DNA of 64,000 bases from Pseudomonas psychrophila (GTDB lineage Bacteria > Pseudomonadota > Gammaproteobacteria > Pseudomonadales > Pseudomonadaceae): positions 434,001-498,000 of the forward strand of contig NZ_JYKZ01000001.1 in NCBI RefSeq assembly GCF_001043005.1. Reading direction: 5' to 3'. Each line of letters begins with the position of its first letter. Position 1 is the first letter of the stretch. Positions 17,490 through 26,505 of the stretch are shown piece after piece. The notes under the pieces were generated by a model that saw nothing but the letters and a program-made list of their open reading frames with translations, made no database searches and was not told the origin of the DNA. The position numbers and the translations under genes were made by a program.

Positions 17490-18055
17490 CCCGCTGGCGT
17501 CATCGGCTCGTGGTACTGGCCTGGATGACCATAATCGCCCCCGCCGGCGCGCAGGACGTACCGCCTCCGGCGTATCAGATCGCAGCTCACCGGGCTGGCA
17601 TTCCCTCTGCGGTGCTGTATGCGGTGGCGTTGCAGGAGAGCGGCCTGCAACGCGATGGCCGGCTGGTGCCGTGGCCCTGGACCCTGAATGTGGCGGGCGT
17701 GCCGCACCGCTTCAGTTCCCGCGCCAAAGCCTGTGCGGGTTTGCAAAAGGCGCTGTGGGAGGCTCCCCACACACGGGTCGACGTCGGCCTCGGCCAGATC
17801 AATCTGGGTTATCAGAAGCACCGCTACCCGCAGCCCTGCGATCTACTCGACCCGTATCGCAACCTCGCTATCGCAGCGGAAATTCTGCGCGAACAGCACA
17901 CCGACGGCGAGGACTGGCTGCTCGCCATTGGACGCTACCACCGCCCGGCAGGTGGGGCACCGGCTGCCCGCTACCGCATGAGTGTGCACAAGCACCTGCA
18001 GCGCGTGCTCGGCGGCGCCCTCGCTGAAAACTCCCTCAGGAGAAAACCACTATGA
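17474..18055 (+). CDS. Lytic transglycosylase (SLT domain)
   Basis: A 193-residue exported protein. After a signal peptide (to about residue 26) come ALQESG with the catalytic E55, GLGQINLGY, and a helical end with AAEILREQH, as in SLT-fold transglycosylases. It would cleave peptidoglycan locally to let the conjugation apparatus span the wall. The start at 17474 gives the signal peptide; a much longer in-frame extension upstream is antisense-like composition. It sits between TIGR03759 and TIGR03765 genes, its usual place. Confidence 0.85.
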   Translation: MATAVTRWRHRLVVLAWMTIIAPAGAQDVPPPAYQIAAHRAGIPSAVLYAVALQESGLQRDGRLVPWPWTLNVAGVPHRFSSRAKACAGLQKALWEAPHTRVDVGLGQINLGYQKHRYPQPCDLLDPYRNLAIAAEILREQHTDGEDWLLAIGRYHRPAGGAPAARYRMSVHKHLQRVLGGALAENSLRRKPL

Positions 18056-18603
18056 AGCTCCATCCTCCTCTGCGAATCGCCGCCCCATCGCTGTTCGGCC
18101 TGCTATGCCTGGCCACCGGGGGAGCGCTCGCAGACGCCGCCTCGTTGATCGTGGTCGAAGACCGTGGCGGTGTTTCGGCATGGCCCTACTACCAATCACT
18201 GAATCTACGACCACGCCAGGACCAGCCGTTAGCCCCTTCCCTCTCCGCACCTCATCCGTCACAGCAACGTTTCAGCGAAACAGACATGCTGCCGGTTCGT
18301 TCCGGGCGGCTGTCGCCGGGGGAGGAGCCGCGCAGGGTCATCCAGGCCTCCGGGCTGCGGCCAATGTTTCTGGTCGGCGATGACGACCACTCGCGCCAAT
18401 GGTTACGCGAGCGTGCAGCAATCCTGGGCGAATTGAATGCGGTCGGCTTGGTCGTCAACGTGGCATCTGCAGACGCCCTTGCCACCTTGCGCGGGCTGGC
18501 CCCGGGCCTGACACTATCGCCGGTATCGGGCGACGATCTCGCAGAACGTCTGGGGTTGCGCCATTACCCCGTGCTGGTCACTGCCACCGGCATTGAGCAG
18601 TGA
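18052..18603 (+). CDS. TIGR03765 / PFL_4695 family ICE protein
   Basis: A 183-residue exported protein: signal peptide to about residue 28 (GGALA), then LIVVEDRGGVSAWPYY, the family hallmark, and a C-terminal FLVGDDDHSRQWLRERAAIL ... GLRHYPVLVTATGIEQ that resembles TrbC/TraW-like thioredoxin-fold domains. Its role in pilus or pore assembly is inferred from position. ATGA overlap with the transglycosylase. Confidence 0.85.
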   Translation: MKLHPPLRIAAPSLFGLLCLATGGALADAASLIVVEDRGGVSAWPYYQSLNLRPRQDQPLAPSLSAPHPSQQRFSETDMLPVRSGRLSPGEEPRRVIQASGLRPMFLVGDDDHSRQWLRERAAILGELNAVGLVVNVASADALATLRGLAPGLTLSPVSGDDLAERLGLRHYPVLVTATGIEQ

Positions 18604-18613
18604 GCCGCTCGCC

Positions 18614-20785
18614 ATGGCCCAGCCTCATGCGGTGGAAGTCCTGCTACGGCCAGCGGTGGAGTTGTACACGGTGGCCGTCTGCGCCGCCGCCGCGCTTCTG
18701 TGCCTAGTGGCGCCATGGTCGCTCGCGTTAAATCCACTGCTGGGCCTGGGATCAGCCCTGGCGTTCCTGGTGTTTGGCATTATTCGGCTCCGTGAGGCAC
18801 GGTTCATCCTGCACTATCGGCGCAATGTCCGCCGTCTACCGAAGTACGTGATGACCAGCCGCGCTGTGCCGGTCAGTCAGCAGCGCCTGTTCATCGGCCG
18901 AGGGTTTCGCTGGGATCAGCGGCACACGCATCGGCTGATGCAAACGTACCGCCCCGAGTTTCGTCGTTATGTGGAACCCACGGCCGCCTACCGAATCGCC
19001 CGCCGTTTGGAAGAGCGGCTGGAACTCGCACCCTTTCCACTCTCAAAACTTGCCCGACTGACGACCTGGGACAGCCCATTTAATCCGGCGCGGCCGCTAC
19101 CTCCAGTCGGTGGCATGCCGCGCCTGCATGGCATTGAACCGCATGAGGTGGACGTCACGCTGCCGCTGGGGGAACGGGTTGGGCATTCACTCGTCCTGGG
19201 CACCACGCGGGTGGGCAAAACAAGACTCGCCGAGCTGTTCATCACTCAGGACATCCGGCGGCGTAACGCAGTTGGCGAGCACGAAGTCGTCATCGTCTTC
19301 GACCCCAAAGGCGATGCGGACCTGCTCAAGCGCATGTATGTCGAGGCTAAACGCGCCGGGCGCGAGGGCGAGTTCTATGTTTTTCACCTCGGCTGGCCAG
19401 ATATTTCCGCCCGCTACAACGCCGTGGGACGGTTTGGTCGCATCAGCGAGGTGGCCACGCGCATTGCCGGCCAACTCTCCGGCGAGGGTAATTCCGCGGC
19501 GTTTCGCGAGTTCGCCTGGCGCTTCGTCAACATCATCGCCCGTGCACTCGTCGAGCTGGGGCAGCGGCCCGACTACCTGCTGATCCAGCGGCACGTGGTG
19601 AACATCGATGCCTTGTTCATCGAATACGCCCAACACTACTTCGCGAGCAACGAGCCGAAGGCCTGGGAAGTCATCGTGCAGATCGAGGCCAGGCTCAACG
19701 ACAAGAACATTCCCCGCAACATGATCGGCCGCGAGAAGCGCGTCATTGCACTCGAACAATACCTGTCACAGGTCAGGGTCTACGATCCGGTGCTGGACGG
19801 GCTCAGATCTGCCGTACGCTATGACCGCACTTACTTCGACAAGATCGTCGCCTCGTTGCTGCCCCTGCTGGAAAAACTCACGACCGGAAAAATTTCTCAG
19901 TTGCTGGCCCCGGACTATGCCGATCTGGCCGACCCCCGGCCCATTTTCGACTGGATGCAGATTATCCGGAAGAAAGCCGTGGTTTATGTGGGCCTCGATG
20001 CGCTCTCGGATGCCGAGGTTTCAGCCGCCGTGGGCAACAGCATGTTCAGCGACTTGGTGTCGGTCGCTGGACACATCTACAAGTTCGGTATTGACGATGG
20101 TCTACCCGGCACGGCGTCTGGGGTCAAAGTACCGATCAACGTGCACGCCGACGAGTTCAACGAACTGATGGGTGATGAGTTCATCCCTATGGTCAACAAA
20201 GGCGGCGGTGCCGGTCTCCAGGTCACCGCCTACACGCAAACGCTCAGTGACATTGAAGCGCGTATCGGCAACCGCGCCAAAGCCGGTCAGGTGGTCGGTA
20301 ACTTCAACAATCTGTTCATGTTGAGGGTGCGAGAGACCGCGACCGCCGAATTACTCACGAAGCAATTGCCCAAGGTTGAGGTATACACCACCTCACTGAT
20401 GAGCGGTGCGACCGACAGCTCCGACATTCACGGCAAGACCGATTTCACCAGTAACACCCAGGACCGCATCACGACGACGAGTGTGCCCCTGCTCGAACCC
20501 GCCCATATCGTCGGTCTGCCCAAGGGGCAGTGCTTTGCACTGATCGAAGGCGGCAACCTCTGGAAGATTCGCATGCCGCTACCGGCACCCGACCCTGACG
20601 AAGTGATGCCTAGGGACCTGCAGCAGCTTGCTGGGTACATGCGCCAACACTACGTCGAGGCGGGTGACTGGTGGGACAGCAAAGCACTACCGGGCCTGCA
20701 GGATGCCCCTCTGCCTGATGACCTACTTGACGGGTTCCGGCATATGGCGACCGCCGAAGTGGATGCTGAAGAGGCGCAACCGTGA
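18614..20785 (+). CDS. traD: Type IV coupling protein TraD
   Basis: A 723-residue coupling ATPase that brings the relaxase-DNA complex to the secretion channel. Two membrane segments lie near residues 15-35 and 40-58. The Walker A motif is GTTRVGKT (196-203) and Walker B is VIVFDPKGD (about 226-234); HADEFNELMGDEFIPM and GLQVTAYTQT mark the later motor motifs. It belongs to the SXT/TOL TraD branch (TIGR03743). I use the ATG at 18614; a TTG 21 bases upstream, overlapping the previous stop, is an alternative. Confidence 0.92.
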   Translation: MAQPHAVEVLLRPAVELYTVAVCAAAALLCLVAPWSLALNPLLGLGSALAFLVFGIIRLREARFILHYRRNVRRLPKYVMTSRAVPVSQQRLFIGRGFRWDQRHTHRLMQTYRPEFRRYVEPTAAYRIARRLEERLELAPFPLSKLARLTTWDSPFNPARPLPPVGGMPRLHGIEPHEVDVTLPLGERVGHSLVLGTTRVGKTRLAELFITQDIRRRNAVGEHEVVIVFDPKGDADLLKRMYVEAKRAGREGEFYVFHLGWPDISARYNAVGRFGRISEVATRIAGQLSGEGNSAAFREFAWRFVNIIARALVELGQRPDYLLIQRHVVNIDALFIEYAQHYFASNEPKAWEVIVQIEARLNDKNIPRNMIGREKRVIALEQYLSQVRVYDPVLDGLRSAVRYDRTYFDKIVASLLPLLEKLTTGKISQLLAPDYADLADPRPIFDWMQIIRKKAVVYVGLDALSDAEVSAAVGNSMFSDLVSVAGHIYKFGIDDGLPGTASGVKVPINVHADEFNELMGDEFIPMVNKGGGAGLQVTAYTQTLSDIEARIGNRAKAGQVVGNFNNLFMLRVRETATAELLTKQLPKVEVYTTSLMSGATDSSDIHGKTDFTSNTQDRITTTSVPLLEPAHIVGLPKGQCFALIEGGNLWKIRMPLPAPDPDEVMPRDLQQLAGYMRQHYVEAGDWWDSKALPGLQDAPLPDDLLDGFRHMATAEVDAEEAQP

Positions 20786-21531
20786 GTGACCCGGCCAACA
20801 CAGCGCAGCGCCAGCAGACCCAACAGCAGGGTTTGATCACCGGCATCATCACGCTGCCATTCCGGTTTGTGGCCGTGCTGTTGGGGTCTTTGTTTCTGTC
20901 CATCGTGATCGAATGTGTGGGTATGCACCTGTTCTGGGCCGATCAAGGCTGGCGGCACGCGCAAGGCATGCTGGACTACGAACTGACGCAACTCTCACAA
21001 CACTTCACACGCAGCGCCGTGGTGCAGGAACCGGGACAAACGGCGTCCTGGTTGGTAGAAACGGCTTACCAATGGGTGTTCGTCAAAAGCGGGCTCATTG
21101 ACTGGATGCGCGACGCATCGGCCAAAGCCAGTTCACCCAGCCAGGGAACGGGTCGGGATTTCCGTTTTTATCTGAGTCAGGTTTATGTGTACCTGGAGAA
21201 CGATCTGATCGCCAGTGCGTACACGCTACTGGTGTTCCTCGTCCGGCTGCTGGTGCTGGTACTGACCATCCCACTATTCCTGATGGCAGCTTTCGTCGGA
21301 CTGGTCGATGGCCTAGTGCGGCGGGACATCAGGCGCTTTGGTGCGGGCCGTGAGTCAGGCTTTGTCTACCACCGGGCAAAGGCCAGTCTGATGCCTCTCG
21401 CCGTCATGCCTTGGGTCCTTTACCTGACCCTGCCCGTCAGCGCACACCCGCTTCTTATCTTGGTTCCCTGCGCAATTTTGTTAGGTGCCGCAACAGACCT
21501 CGCAGCAGGCAGCTTCAAAAAATACCTATAA
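20782..21531 (+). CDS. TIGR03747 / PFL_4697 family membrane protein
   Basis: A 249-residue inner-membrane protein with a GTG start overlapping the TraD stop. Membrane segments lie near residues 20-45 and 148-178, with a hydrophobic pair near 205-240. The motif FLMAAFVGLVDGLVRRDIRRFGAGRESGFVYHRAK after the second segment is characteristic of the family (also DUF4400). Always adjacent to TraD in this class; the function is unknown. Confidence 0.88.
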   Translation: MSDPANTAQRQQTQQQGLITGIITLPFRFVAVLLGSLFLSIVIECVGMHLFWADQGWRHAQGMLDYELTQLSQHFTRSAVVQEPGQTASWLVETAYQWVFVKSGLIDWMRDASAKASSPSQGTGRDFRFYLSQVYVYLENDLIASAYTLLVFLVRLLVLVLTIPLFLMAAFVGLVDGLVRRDIRRFGAGRESGFVYHRAKASLMPLAVMPWVLYLTLPVSAHPLLILVPCAILLGAATDLAAGSFKKYL

Positions 21532-21546
21532 GTGCTGACCGGTATC

Positions 21547-22836
21547 TCAGGCCAGTAATGCCTGCGCCGCCTCCATTTGCTCGTGCTCAAACGCTGGAGC
21601 AAAATCGTCCAACTCGCTCGCTTGCAACCCCACCACTGCACTGAGCGCAATCTGCCGCCAGTCCAGCACGGCGTCATACACTTCTGCCAGCACGGCCAAC
21701 GCATCCTCCCGACTCAACGAAAAATAGGTGCTCCGCGCCAGCAGCATCTCAAGATCGGTGATCGGTCCATCCTCCTCCGACAGCCAGGTTTTCGACTCTC
21801 GCTCTTTGTCCGGGAAGGGATTGACGTCGAATGCCGGTGCCAGCCGCCAGAGCCCCTTTTCCACATGAAGAAAGCCATGGTTCTGCAGGTGGTCATCCAC
21901 ATTGGTGATCAGTAGGTTAAAAACCAGTCGCCGCCACAGCTGCTGCACATCTGCGGTCGGTGCATGCCCCACGGAACGGATAGCATCGGCAATTTCGGTA
22001 TAGCTTCGATCCTCTTCGCGCGACGCCTGCAGCAAAGACGCGGCGGACTGGTATGGAATACGCCCATCAGCACCATCGCGATCGAAACGGCGGATGATAG
22101 CGACCGGTACGCCATCCAGCTCTATGATACGGGCCGGCGCGGCATTGATACCTGCTTGTTTTGCCAAGCATAAGGCCAGCACTTCGCCGCGCGTCACGCT
22201 ACGGGTGTCGCCCACGCTTGGGAATTTTCCAATGGCGAGTGCGCCATCCTCATCGACCACCGTGCTCTTGGGGCGCATCCCGCCGAGCGATGTGCCTTTG
22301 CCCTGAAGGTAACGCAAATCTTCAGTGCTTTCCTGACCTTTCTCAACTGCCCGGCTGGCCTGGTAGATGCGCTGCAATTCCAGCAGTGGCGGTGTAGCGC
22401 GCCGCCCATCTTCAATCGTCCGGCAATAATGTCCGTTCTGATCGCGCAGTCTCAGCGCGCCGATCCGGCTGAAATCGTCAACCGCCAGCAGGTAGTCCAT
22501 CTCTGTCAGCGACGCGAGCGATGGATTACCCTTACGACGCTTGGCATGGTCACGTGCGATGACCCGGCGTCCCCAAGCGTCCGGTGTCGTATCGGCAATG
22601 GCGAAATGAAAGACCGAATCGTGAGCTGAGGGAGCTCTACGTGGCTGATAGCCCGAGATCAGGCTGAGATCGGCAGAAACATTGAACCCCTCCTGATTCC
22701 CCAACCATCCCTGCTCATAGGCAAAGGTGGTGTTCTCACGGCGTCCCTGCTTGACGTAAATAAGAGTGCCAACAGGTATTCCCGCCTTACCAAGACAGAC
22801 CTGGACTTGCTGGCGAACTGAAGTAACCGATTTCAT
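21547..22836 (-). CDS. hipA: HipA-type serine/threonine kinase toxin
   Basis: A 429-residue HipA family kinase. Visible motifs: the autophosphorylation/P-loop region TSLGGMRPK (182-190, S183), AIGKF with K204, the catalytic NVDDHLQNHGF (312-322) and the metal-binding AFDVNP (D337). HipA proteins phosphorylate translation-related targets and cause growth arrest when not bound by HipB. It is convergent with the transfer operon: its 3' end lies 15 bases after the TIGR03747 stop. All key residues are present, so the kinase looks intact. Confidence 0.9.
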   Translation of the reverse strand: MKSVTSVRQQVQVCLGKAGIPVGTLIYVKQGRRENTTFAYEQGWLGNQEGFNVSADLSLISGYQPRRAPSAHDSVFHFAIADTTPDAWGRRVIARDHAKRRKGNPSLASLTEMDYLLAVDDFSRIGALRLRDQNGHYCRTIEDGRRATPPLLELQRIYQASRAVEKGQESTEDLRYLQGKGTSLGGMRPKSTVVDEDGALAIGKFPSVGDTRSVTRGEVLALCLAKQAGINAAPARIIELDGVPVAIIRRFDRDGADGRIPYQSAASLLQASREEDRSYTEIADAIRSVGHAPTADVQQLWRRLVFNLLITNVDDHLQNHGFLHVEKGLWRLAPAFDVNPFPDKERESKTWLSEEDGPITDLEMLLARSTYFSLSREDALAVLAEVYDAVLDWRQIALSAVVGLQASELDDFAPAFEHEQMEAAQALLA

Positions 22837-23156
22837 AATGCCCCCGATGCCGGCGGTTTACTGCGTACACGTTTAGGCAATTGTTCATCCATCAGCGTCA
22901 ACCCGATGTCGTCGTGCGCCGTATCCAGCAGGTTGGCCAGCGCCTGTACCTCACCGAACACGTGCAAGGCGCGGGCGAAGAAATGAATAGGCACCCGCAT
23001 ATCCCCTTTCTCCATGCGCCGAACAGTGGACACAGAAGCTCCCATTCGCTCTGCAAGCGAGGCCTGTGAAATCCGTCGACGCCTGCGTGCAAGCTCAATG
23101 TCGCTGCCGAGCTTGCGGAGCGCCCGCTCGACGGGCAACGGCAATGGTGTACTCAT
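22833..23156 (-). CDS. hipB: HipB-type antitoxin
   Basis: A 107-residue DNA-binding antitoxin: helix-turn-helix of the Cro/C1 type at about residues 14-65 (IELARRRRRISQASLAERMGASVSTVRRMEKGD) with a longer C-terminal part than E. coli HipB. The stop overlaps the hipA start as ATGA, so the pair is co-translated. Two likely operators lie just upstream. Confidence 0.88.
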   Translation of the reverse strand: MSTPLPLPVERALRKLGSDIELARRRRRISQASLAERMGASVSTVRRMEKGDMRVPIHFFARALHVFGEVQALANLLDTAHDDIGLTLMDEQLPKRVRSKPPASGAL

Positions 23157-23161
23157 TTATC

Positions 23162-23206
23162 ATCCTCATAGGAACGCTTAAGGCTATTATCAGTTCCCAT
23201 GAGAAC
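23162..23206. promoter_or_regulatory. Paired candidate HipB operators
   Basis: GTTCCCATGAGAAC (23193-23206) is a near-perfect palindrome. ATCCTCATAGGAAC (23162-23175), read on the other strand, is GTTCCTATGAGGAT, an imperfect copy. Their centres are 31 bases apart, about three helical turns. Both lie immediately upstream of hipB, as expected for autorepression. Confidence 0.6.
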
Positions 23207-23533
23207 AATTACCTCACGCCTCGTTACTGTTGTCAATAAACATCCCACGGGAGCGCTAATAAGCGATTAGCACTCCAATCAGAATGCTAAAGTGAAATCT
23301 GACAATATATCTGCCCTTAGCGTCCACGATTTCGATACGCAGAGACACAGATGAAGAGATAGCTGTTCTGCGATGAAACAGTCGCCCCTGCCACTCTCTT
23401 CAGAATGCACAACGCAACACCACCGAAAAAATGTAGGTAAGGAAAGTGGTGAGGAGTAACTCCCCATTGTTTGCGGCTTTCCACCAGCCATCCCCGCAGC
23501 ATCGAGCCATTCGAGTCCATCGGAAATGGCGCA
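23207..23533. other. Region between hipB and the RAQPRD gene
   Basis: About 330 bases, visibly more A/T-rich than the flanking transfer genes, with no supported gene. It should contain the promoters for hipBA (leftward) and possibly for the downstream transfer genes. Confidence 0.4.
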
Positions 23534-23890
23534 ATGGCAAGGTTTCACAATTCGGCTTACGCATGGCGACGTCCTGTCGTAGCGTTGCTGCTCACCAATC
23601 TCTTCATCACACAGCTCGCCGCCGCAGCTGACGATGGGTATGAGCGTGAACACCTGGCGGCCGTCGCCCGCCAGCTCGACCTGCTTGACCGTCTGGCCAA
23701 ACAATCCGCCAGCACCGCCCCCGAGTCACGCTCCCGCTATCACTTCGACTATCGGCGTCTGGATGCCGACCTGCAGCGCATGCGGTCGGGCATCAACGAC
23801 TACCTGACGCCTCAGCGTGCACAGCCACGCGATCCCTCTGCACTGCTTGGCGATTACCGCCAGGACGCCGAACAGGAGGATGACCGATGA
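23534..23890 (+). CDS. RAQPRD family ICE protein
   Basis: A 118-residue exported protein: signal peptide to about residue 31 (QLAAA), helical body, and the diagnostic RAQPRD motif near residue 100. The family marks the start of the second transfer gene block in PAGI-2-class elements; its role is unknown. The start at 23534 is chosen because it places the signal peptide at the N-terminus. Confidence 0.88.
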   Translation: MARFHNSAYAWRRPVVALLLTNLFITQLAAAADDGYEREHLAAVARQLDLLDRLAKQSASTAPESRSRYHFDYRRLDADLQRMRSGINDYLTPQRAQPRDPSALLGDYRQDAEQEDDR

Positions 23891-24120
23891 ACGCCAACCA
23901 GCTTGCCGCCTTTCAGGCCAATACAGGCTTCACCCCCTCTGCTGTCGCCGGCGTACTGCTCGGCGCCGTGTTCGCAACCCTGCTGCTGTGGGGCGTATGG
24001 GCCCTGCGCACAGCCTATGTCGGCTGGTCGGAACAGCGGATTTCCCAGCGTCAGTTCGTCGGCGTTGCGGTGAGGTTTATCGCGATGTACGTGGTGCTGA
24101 CTTTTTTCCTGCTCTCCTAA
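23887..24120 (+). CDS. TIGR03758 / PFL_4701 family membrane protein
   Basis: A 77-residue protein (DUF3262-like) with two membrane segments, near residues 17-40 and 57-76. Its start overlaps the RAQPRD stop (ATGA). Small size, two helices and position suggest a pilin or pore component; this is inference. Confidence 0.85.
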   Translation: MNANQLAAFQANTGFTPSAVAGVLLGAVFATLLLWGVWALRTAYVGWSEQRISQRQFVGVAVRFIAMYVVLTFFLLS

Positions 24121-24136
24121 CGCAAAGGCTCACATC

Positions 24137-24499
24137 ATGAACCTGCTCTCGTATCGCTTGCATTCGGCACGTATGGCCGTCCTGGCCTCGGCATCCACAC
24201 TCGCCATGCTGCCGACGTTTGTCCGGGCCGACCTCCCAACCCTGGAAGATCCGTCGAGGGGCACCGGCTCCGGCATCATGGAGACGCTGCGCAATTACGG
24301 TTACGACATCGTGATGCTCGTTGCCTTGCTGGTGGTCGCCTCGATGTTTGTCGGTGTCTGCTACCACGCCTACGGTACCTATGCGGAAATCCACACGGGC
24401 CGCAAAACCTGGGGGCAATTCGGCCTGACGGTGGCCGTGGGCGCCGTCCTGCTGGTCGTTGGTGTCTGGCTGCTCACTGAAGCCACCGGCGTGCTCTAG
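24137..24499 (+). CDS. TIGR03745 / PFL_4702 family membrane protein
   Basis: A 120-residue protein with a cleavable signal (ending near VRA, residue 31) and two membrane segments (about 56-78 and 95-115). This is the layout of VirB2/TrbC-type pilins, and I infer that it may be the conjugative pilin of this system. AAAGG precedes the ATG. Confidence 0.85.
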   Translation: MNLLSYRLHSARMAVLASASTLAMLPTFVRADLPTLEDPSRGTGSGIMETLRNYGYDIVMLVALLVVASMFVGVCYHAYGTYAEIHTGRKTWGQFGLTVAVGAVLLVVGVWLLTEATGVL

Positions 24500-24509
24500 G
24501 AGTCATGCC

Positions 24510-24911
24510 ATGAGCACGCATCAGGACATTCGGCCTGACGGGACGGTGGTGTTTCTTCCACACCGTCTCAACCGTCACCCCGTGGTCGTCCGCGGCCTTA
24601 CCGCGGATGAGCTGTGGATCTGCGCCGGGCTGTCGGCGGCAGGCAGCCTGGTGGTTGGCGTGCCGCTGGCCTTTGTATTTTCGACGATCGCCATCGTGCC
24701 CACGGTCATCATGCTGGGCATCGCTGCCGGGGTGTTTGCAGGTGGCGGCATGCTGCGTCGCCAGAAACGTGGCAGACCCGATACCTGGCTGTATCGCCAA
24801 CTGCAGTGGCGTATTGCACAGCGTCATCCAGCCTTAGCGTCATTTGTGGGCGCGCACGCGTTAGTGATCCGATCGGGTTACTGGAGCACGCGCAGGAGCA
24901 AGGCAGCGTGA
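24510..24911 (+). CDS. TIGR03750 (DUF3487) family membrane protein
   Basis: A 133-residue protein with a cytoplasmic start (VVFLPHRLNRHPVVVRGLT) and two adjacent membrane segments around residues 38-80. The layout resembles TraL/VirB3-type proteins, which fits its place in the operon. The start at 24510 follows AGGAGTCATGCC. The stop overlaps the next GTG start. Confidence 0.85.
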   Translation: MSTHQDIRPDGTVVFLPHRLNRHPVVVRGLTADELWICAGLSAAGSLVVGVPLAFVFSTIAIVPTVIMLGIAAGVFAGGGMLRRQKRGRPDTWLYRQLQWRIAQRHPALASFVGAHALVIRSGYWSTRRSKAA

Positions 24912-25600
24912 GCCGGTTCAAGAACGAAATCACTCACCTCCAGTCGCACATCAAGACCTTGCGGCTGGGGCTTGGCGCACTACTTGTTATCGCCTTGGTG
25001 ATGGGCGGCGGCTGGTGGAGCGCACCGCGTGACCTGACCGTGCACGTCCCGCCCGACCTGCGCTCCGGCAGTACCCGGAAATGGTGGGAAGTGCCACCCG
25101 AAAGCGTCTACGCCTTCTCGTTCTACATCTGGCAGCAACTCCAGCGCTGGCCCACCAACGGTGACGAAGACTATGCGCGCAACATTCATGTACTGGCGCC
25201 CTACTTCACCCCCGCCTGCCAGACCTTTCTGCGCAATGACTATGAATACCGCCGTACGGCAGGTGAGTTACGCCAGCGGGTACGAGGCATTTATGAAATT
25301 CCGGGGCGTGGCTACGGCGAGAACCCGGCCCAGCGGGTGAAAGTCGTCTCCGACCGCGATTGGATCGTCACGCTTGATGTGACGGCGGATGAGTACTACG
25401 GCGCCGAGCAGGTCAAACGAGCGCTGGTTCGTTACCCGCTCAAGGTCGTACGGGTGGACGTCGACCCCGAGCGCAACCCGTTCGGCCTGGCCCTGGACTG
25501 CTACAGCGGCGCGCCGCAACGCATCATCAGCCCCGACCCCGTCACACCTGCCAGCACCACGCCGGGCGGGCTGGGTGGCGCTATGGGAGAGACGCCATGA
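24908..25600 (+). CDS. TIGR03746 / PFL_4703 family protein (TraE/VirB8-like)
   Basis: A 230-residue protein beginning with GTG that overlaps the previous stop. A short cytoplasmic start is followed by one membrane helix (about 19-38) and a periplasmic domain with RKWWEVPPESVYAFSFYIWQQLQRW and YFTPACQTFL. This topology is that of TraE/VirB8 scaffold proteins; the analogy is inferred. The C-terminus is Pro/Thr/Gly-rich. Confidence 0.88.
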   Translation: MSRFKNEITHLQSHIKTLRLGLGALLVIALVMGGGWWSAPRDLTVHVPPDLRSGSTRKWWEVPPESVYAFSFYIWQQLQRWPTNGDEDYARNIHVLAPYFTPACQTFLRNDYEYRRTAGELRQRVRGIYEIPGRGYGENPAQRVKVVSDRDWIVTLDVTADEYYGAEQVKRALVRYPLKVVRVDVDPERNPFGLALDCYSGAPQRIISPDPVTPASTTPGGLGGAMGETP

Positions 25601-26505
25601 AACACCTGCTCTGTGCCTTCAGCCTGCTGCTCACCGTTGTGCTGTCGCCGACAGTCCACGCCGTGGAGATCCTGCGCTGGGAGCGCCTGCCCCTGGCGGT
25701 TTCCCTGGTCGTGGATCAGGAGCGGATCGTGTTCATCGACCGCAACGTCCGCGTGGGTGTGCCTGCTTCACTCGCCGGACGCCTGCGGGTACAAAGTGCC
25801 GGTGGTGCACTCTATCTGCGCGCCAGTGAGCCCATCGAACCAACACGCCTGCAACTGCAGGATGCTGACAACGGGACACTGATCCTGCTGGACATCGCGG
25901 CCGAGCCCGCTCGGGCAGGCCAGGCAGCGATGGAGCCCGTGCGCATTGTTGAGGCTGAGGGCCCTGCTCAACGCTACGGCGAGGCGCAGACATCTCAGGA
26001 CAGTCATGACAGCGCCGACACGACCAGCCCGCCTCGTGCTGCCCGTGAAACACCTGTGTCCGTGGTGCTGACCCGCTACGCCGCGCAGCACCTGTACGCC
26101 CCACTGCGCACAGTCGAGTCCGTTCCTGGCGTGACGCGCGTGAACCTGCGCCGCCATCTGCCCCTAGACGCGCTGCTGCCCACCCTGCCCGTTCAGGCCA
26201 GAGCCATCGCCGCCTGGCGGCTGGATGATCTGTGGGTGACCGCCGTCAGGTTGGCCAACAGGTCGACCCGCTGGCTCGCCCTGGATCAGCGCGAACTGCA
26301 GGGTGATTTCATGACCGCAACGTTTCAGCATTCAACCCTGGGCCCTGTCGGTACCCCGGAAGACACCTCGGTGGTTTACCTGGTGACCCGAGGGCATGGC
26401 CTGGCCGAATCTCTGTTGCCGGCAGTCAGCCCGATCAATGCAGCGCTGAATCTGCCGTCCCCCTCAACGCCTGCCCCGAAGGACGGAGTTCGTCATGAAA
26501 GGTAA
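25597..26505 (+). CDS. TIGR03749 / PFL_4704 family protein (TraK/VirB9-like)
   Basis: A 302-residue exported protein: signal peptide to about residue 23 (TVHA), beta-rich N-terminal domain starting VEILRWERLPLAVSLVVDQERIVF, a low-complexity linker near 125-150, and a C-terminal domain with a TRYAAQHLYAPLR stretch. The build resembles TraK/VirB9 secretins of the outer-membrane core complex. ATGA overlap upstream and an 11-base overlap downstream. Confidence 0.85.
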   Translation: MKHLLCAFSLLLTVVLSPTVHAVEILRWERLPLAVSLVVDQERIVFIDRNVRVGVPASLAGRLRVQSAGGALYLRASEPIEPTRLQLQDADNGTLILLDIAAEPARAGQAAMEPVRIVEAEGPAQRYGEAQTSQDSHDSADTTSPPRAARETPVSVVLTRYAAQHLYAPLRTVESVPGVTRVNLRRHLPLDALLPTLPVQARAIAAWRLDDLWVTAVRLANRSTRWLALDQRELQGDFMTATFQHSTLGPVGTPEDTSVVYLVTRGHGLAESLLPAVSPINAALNLPSPSTPAPKDGVRHER

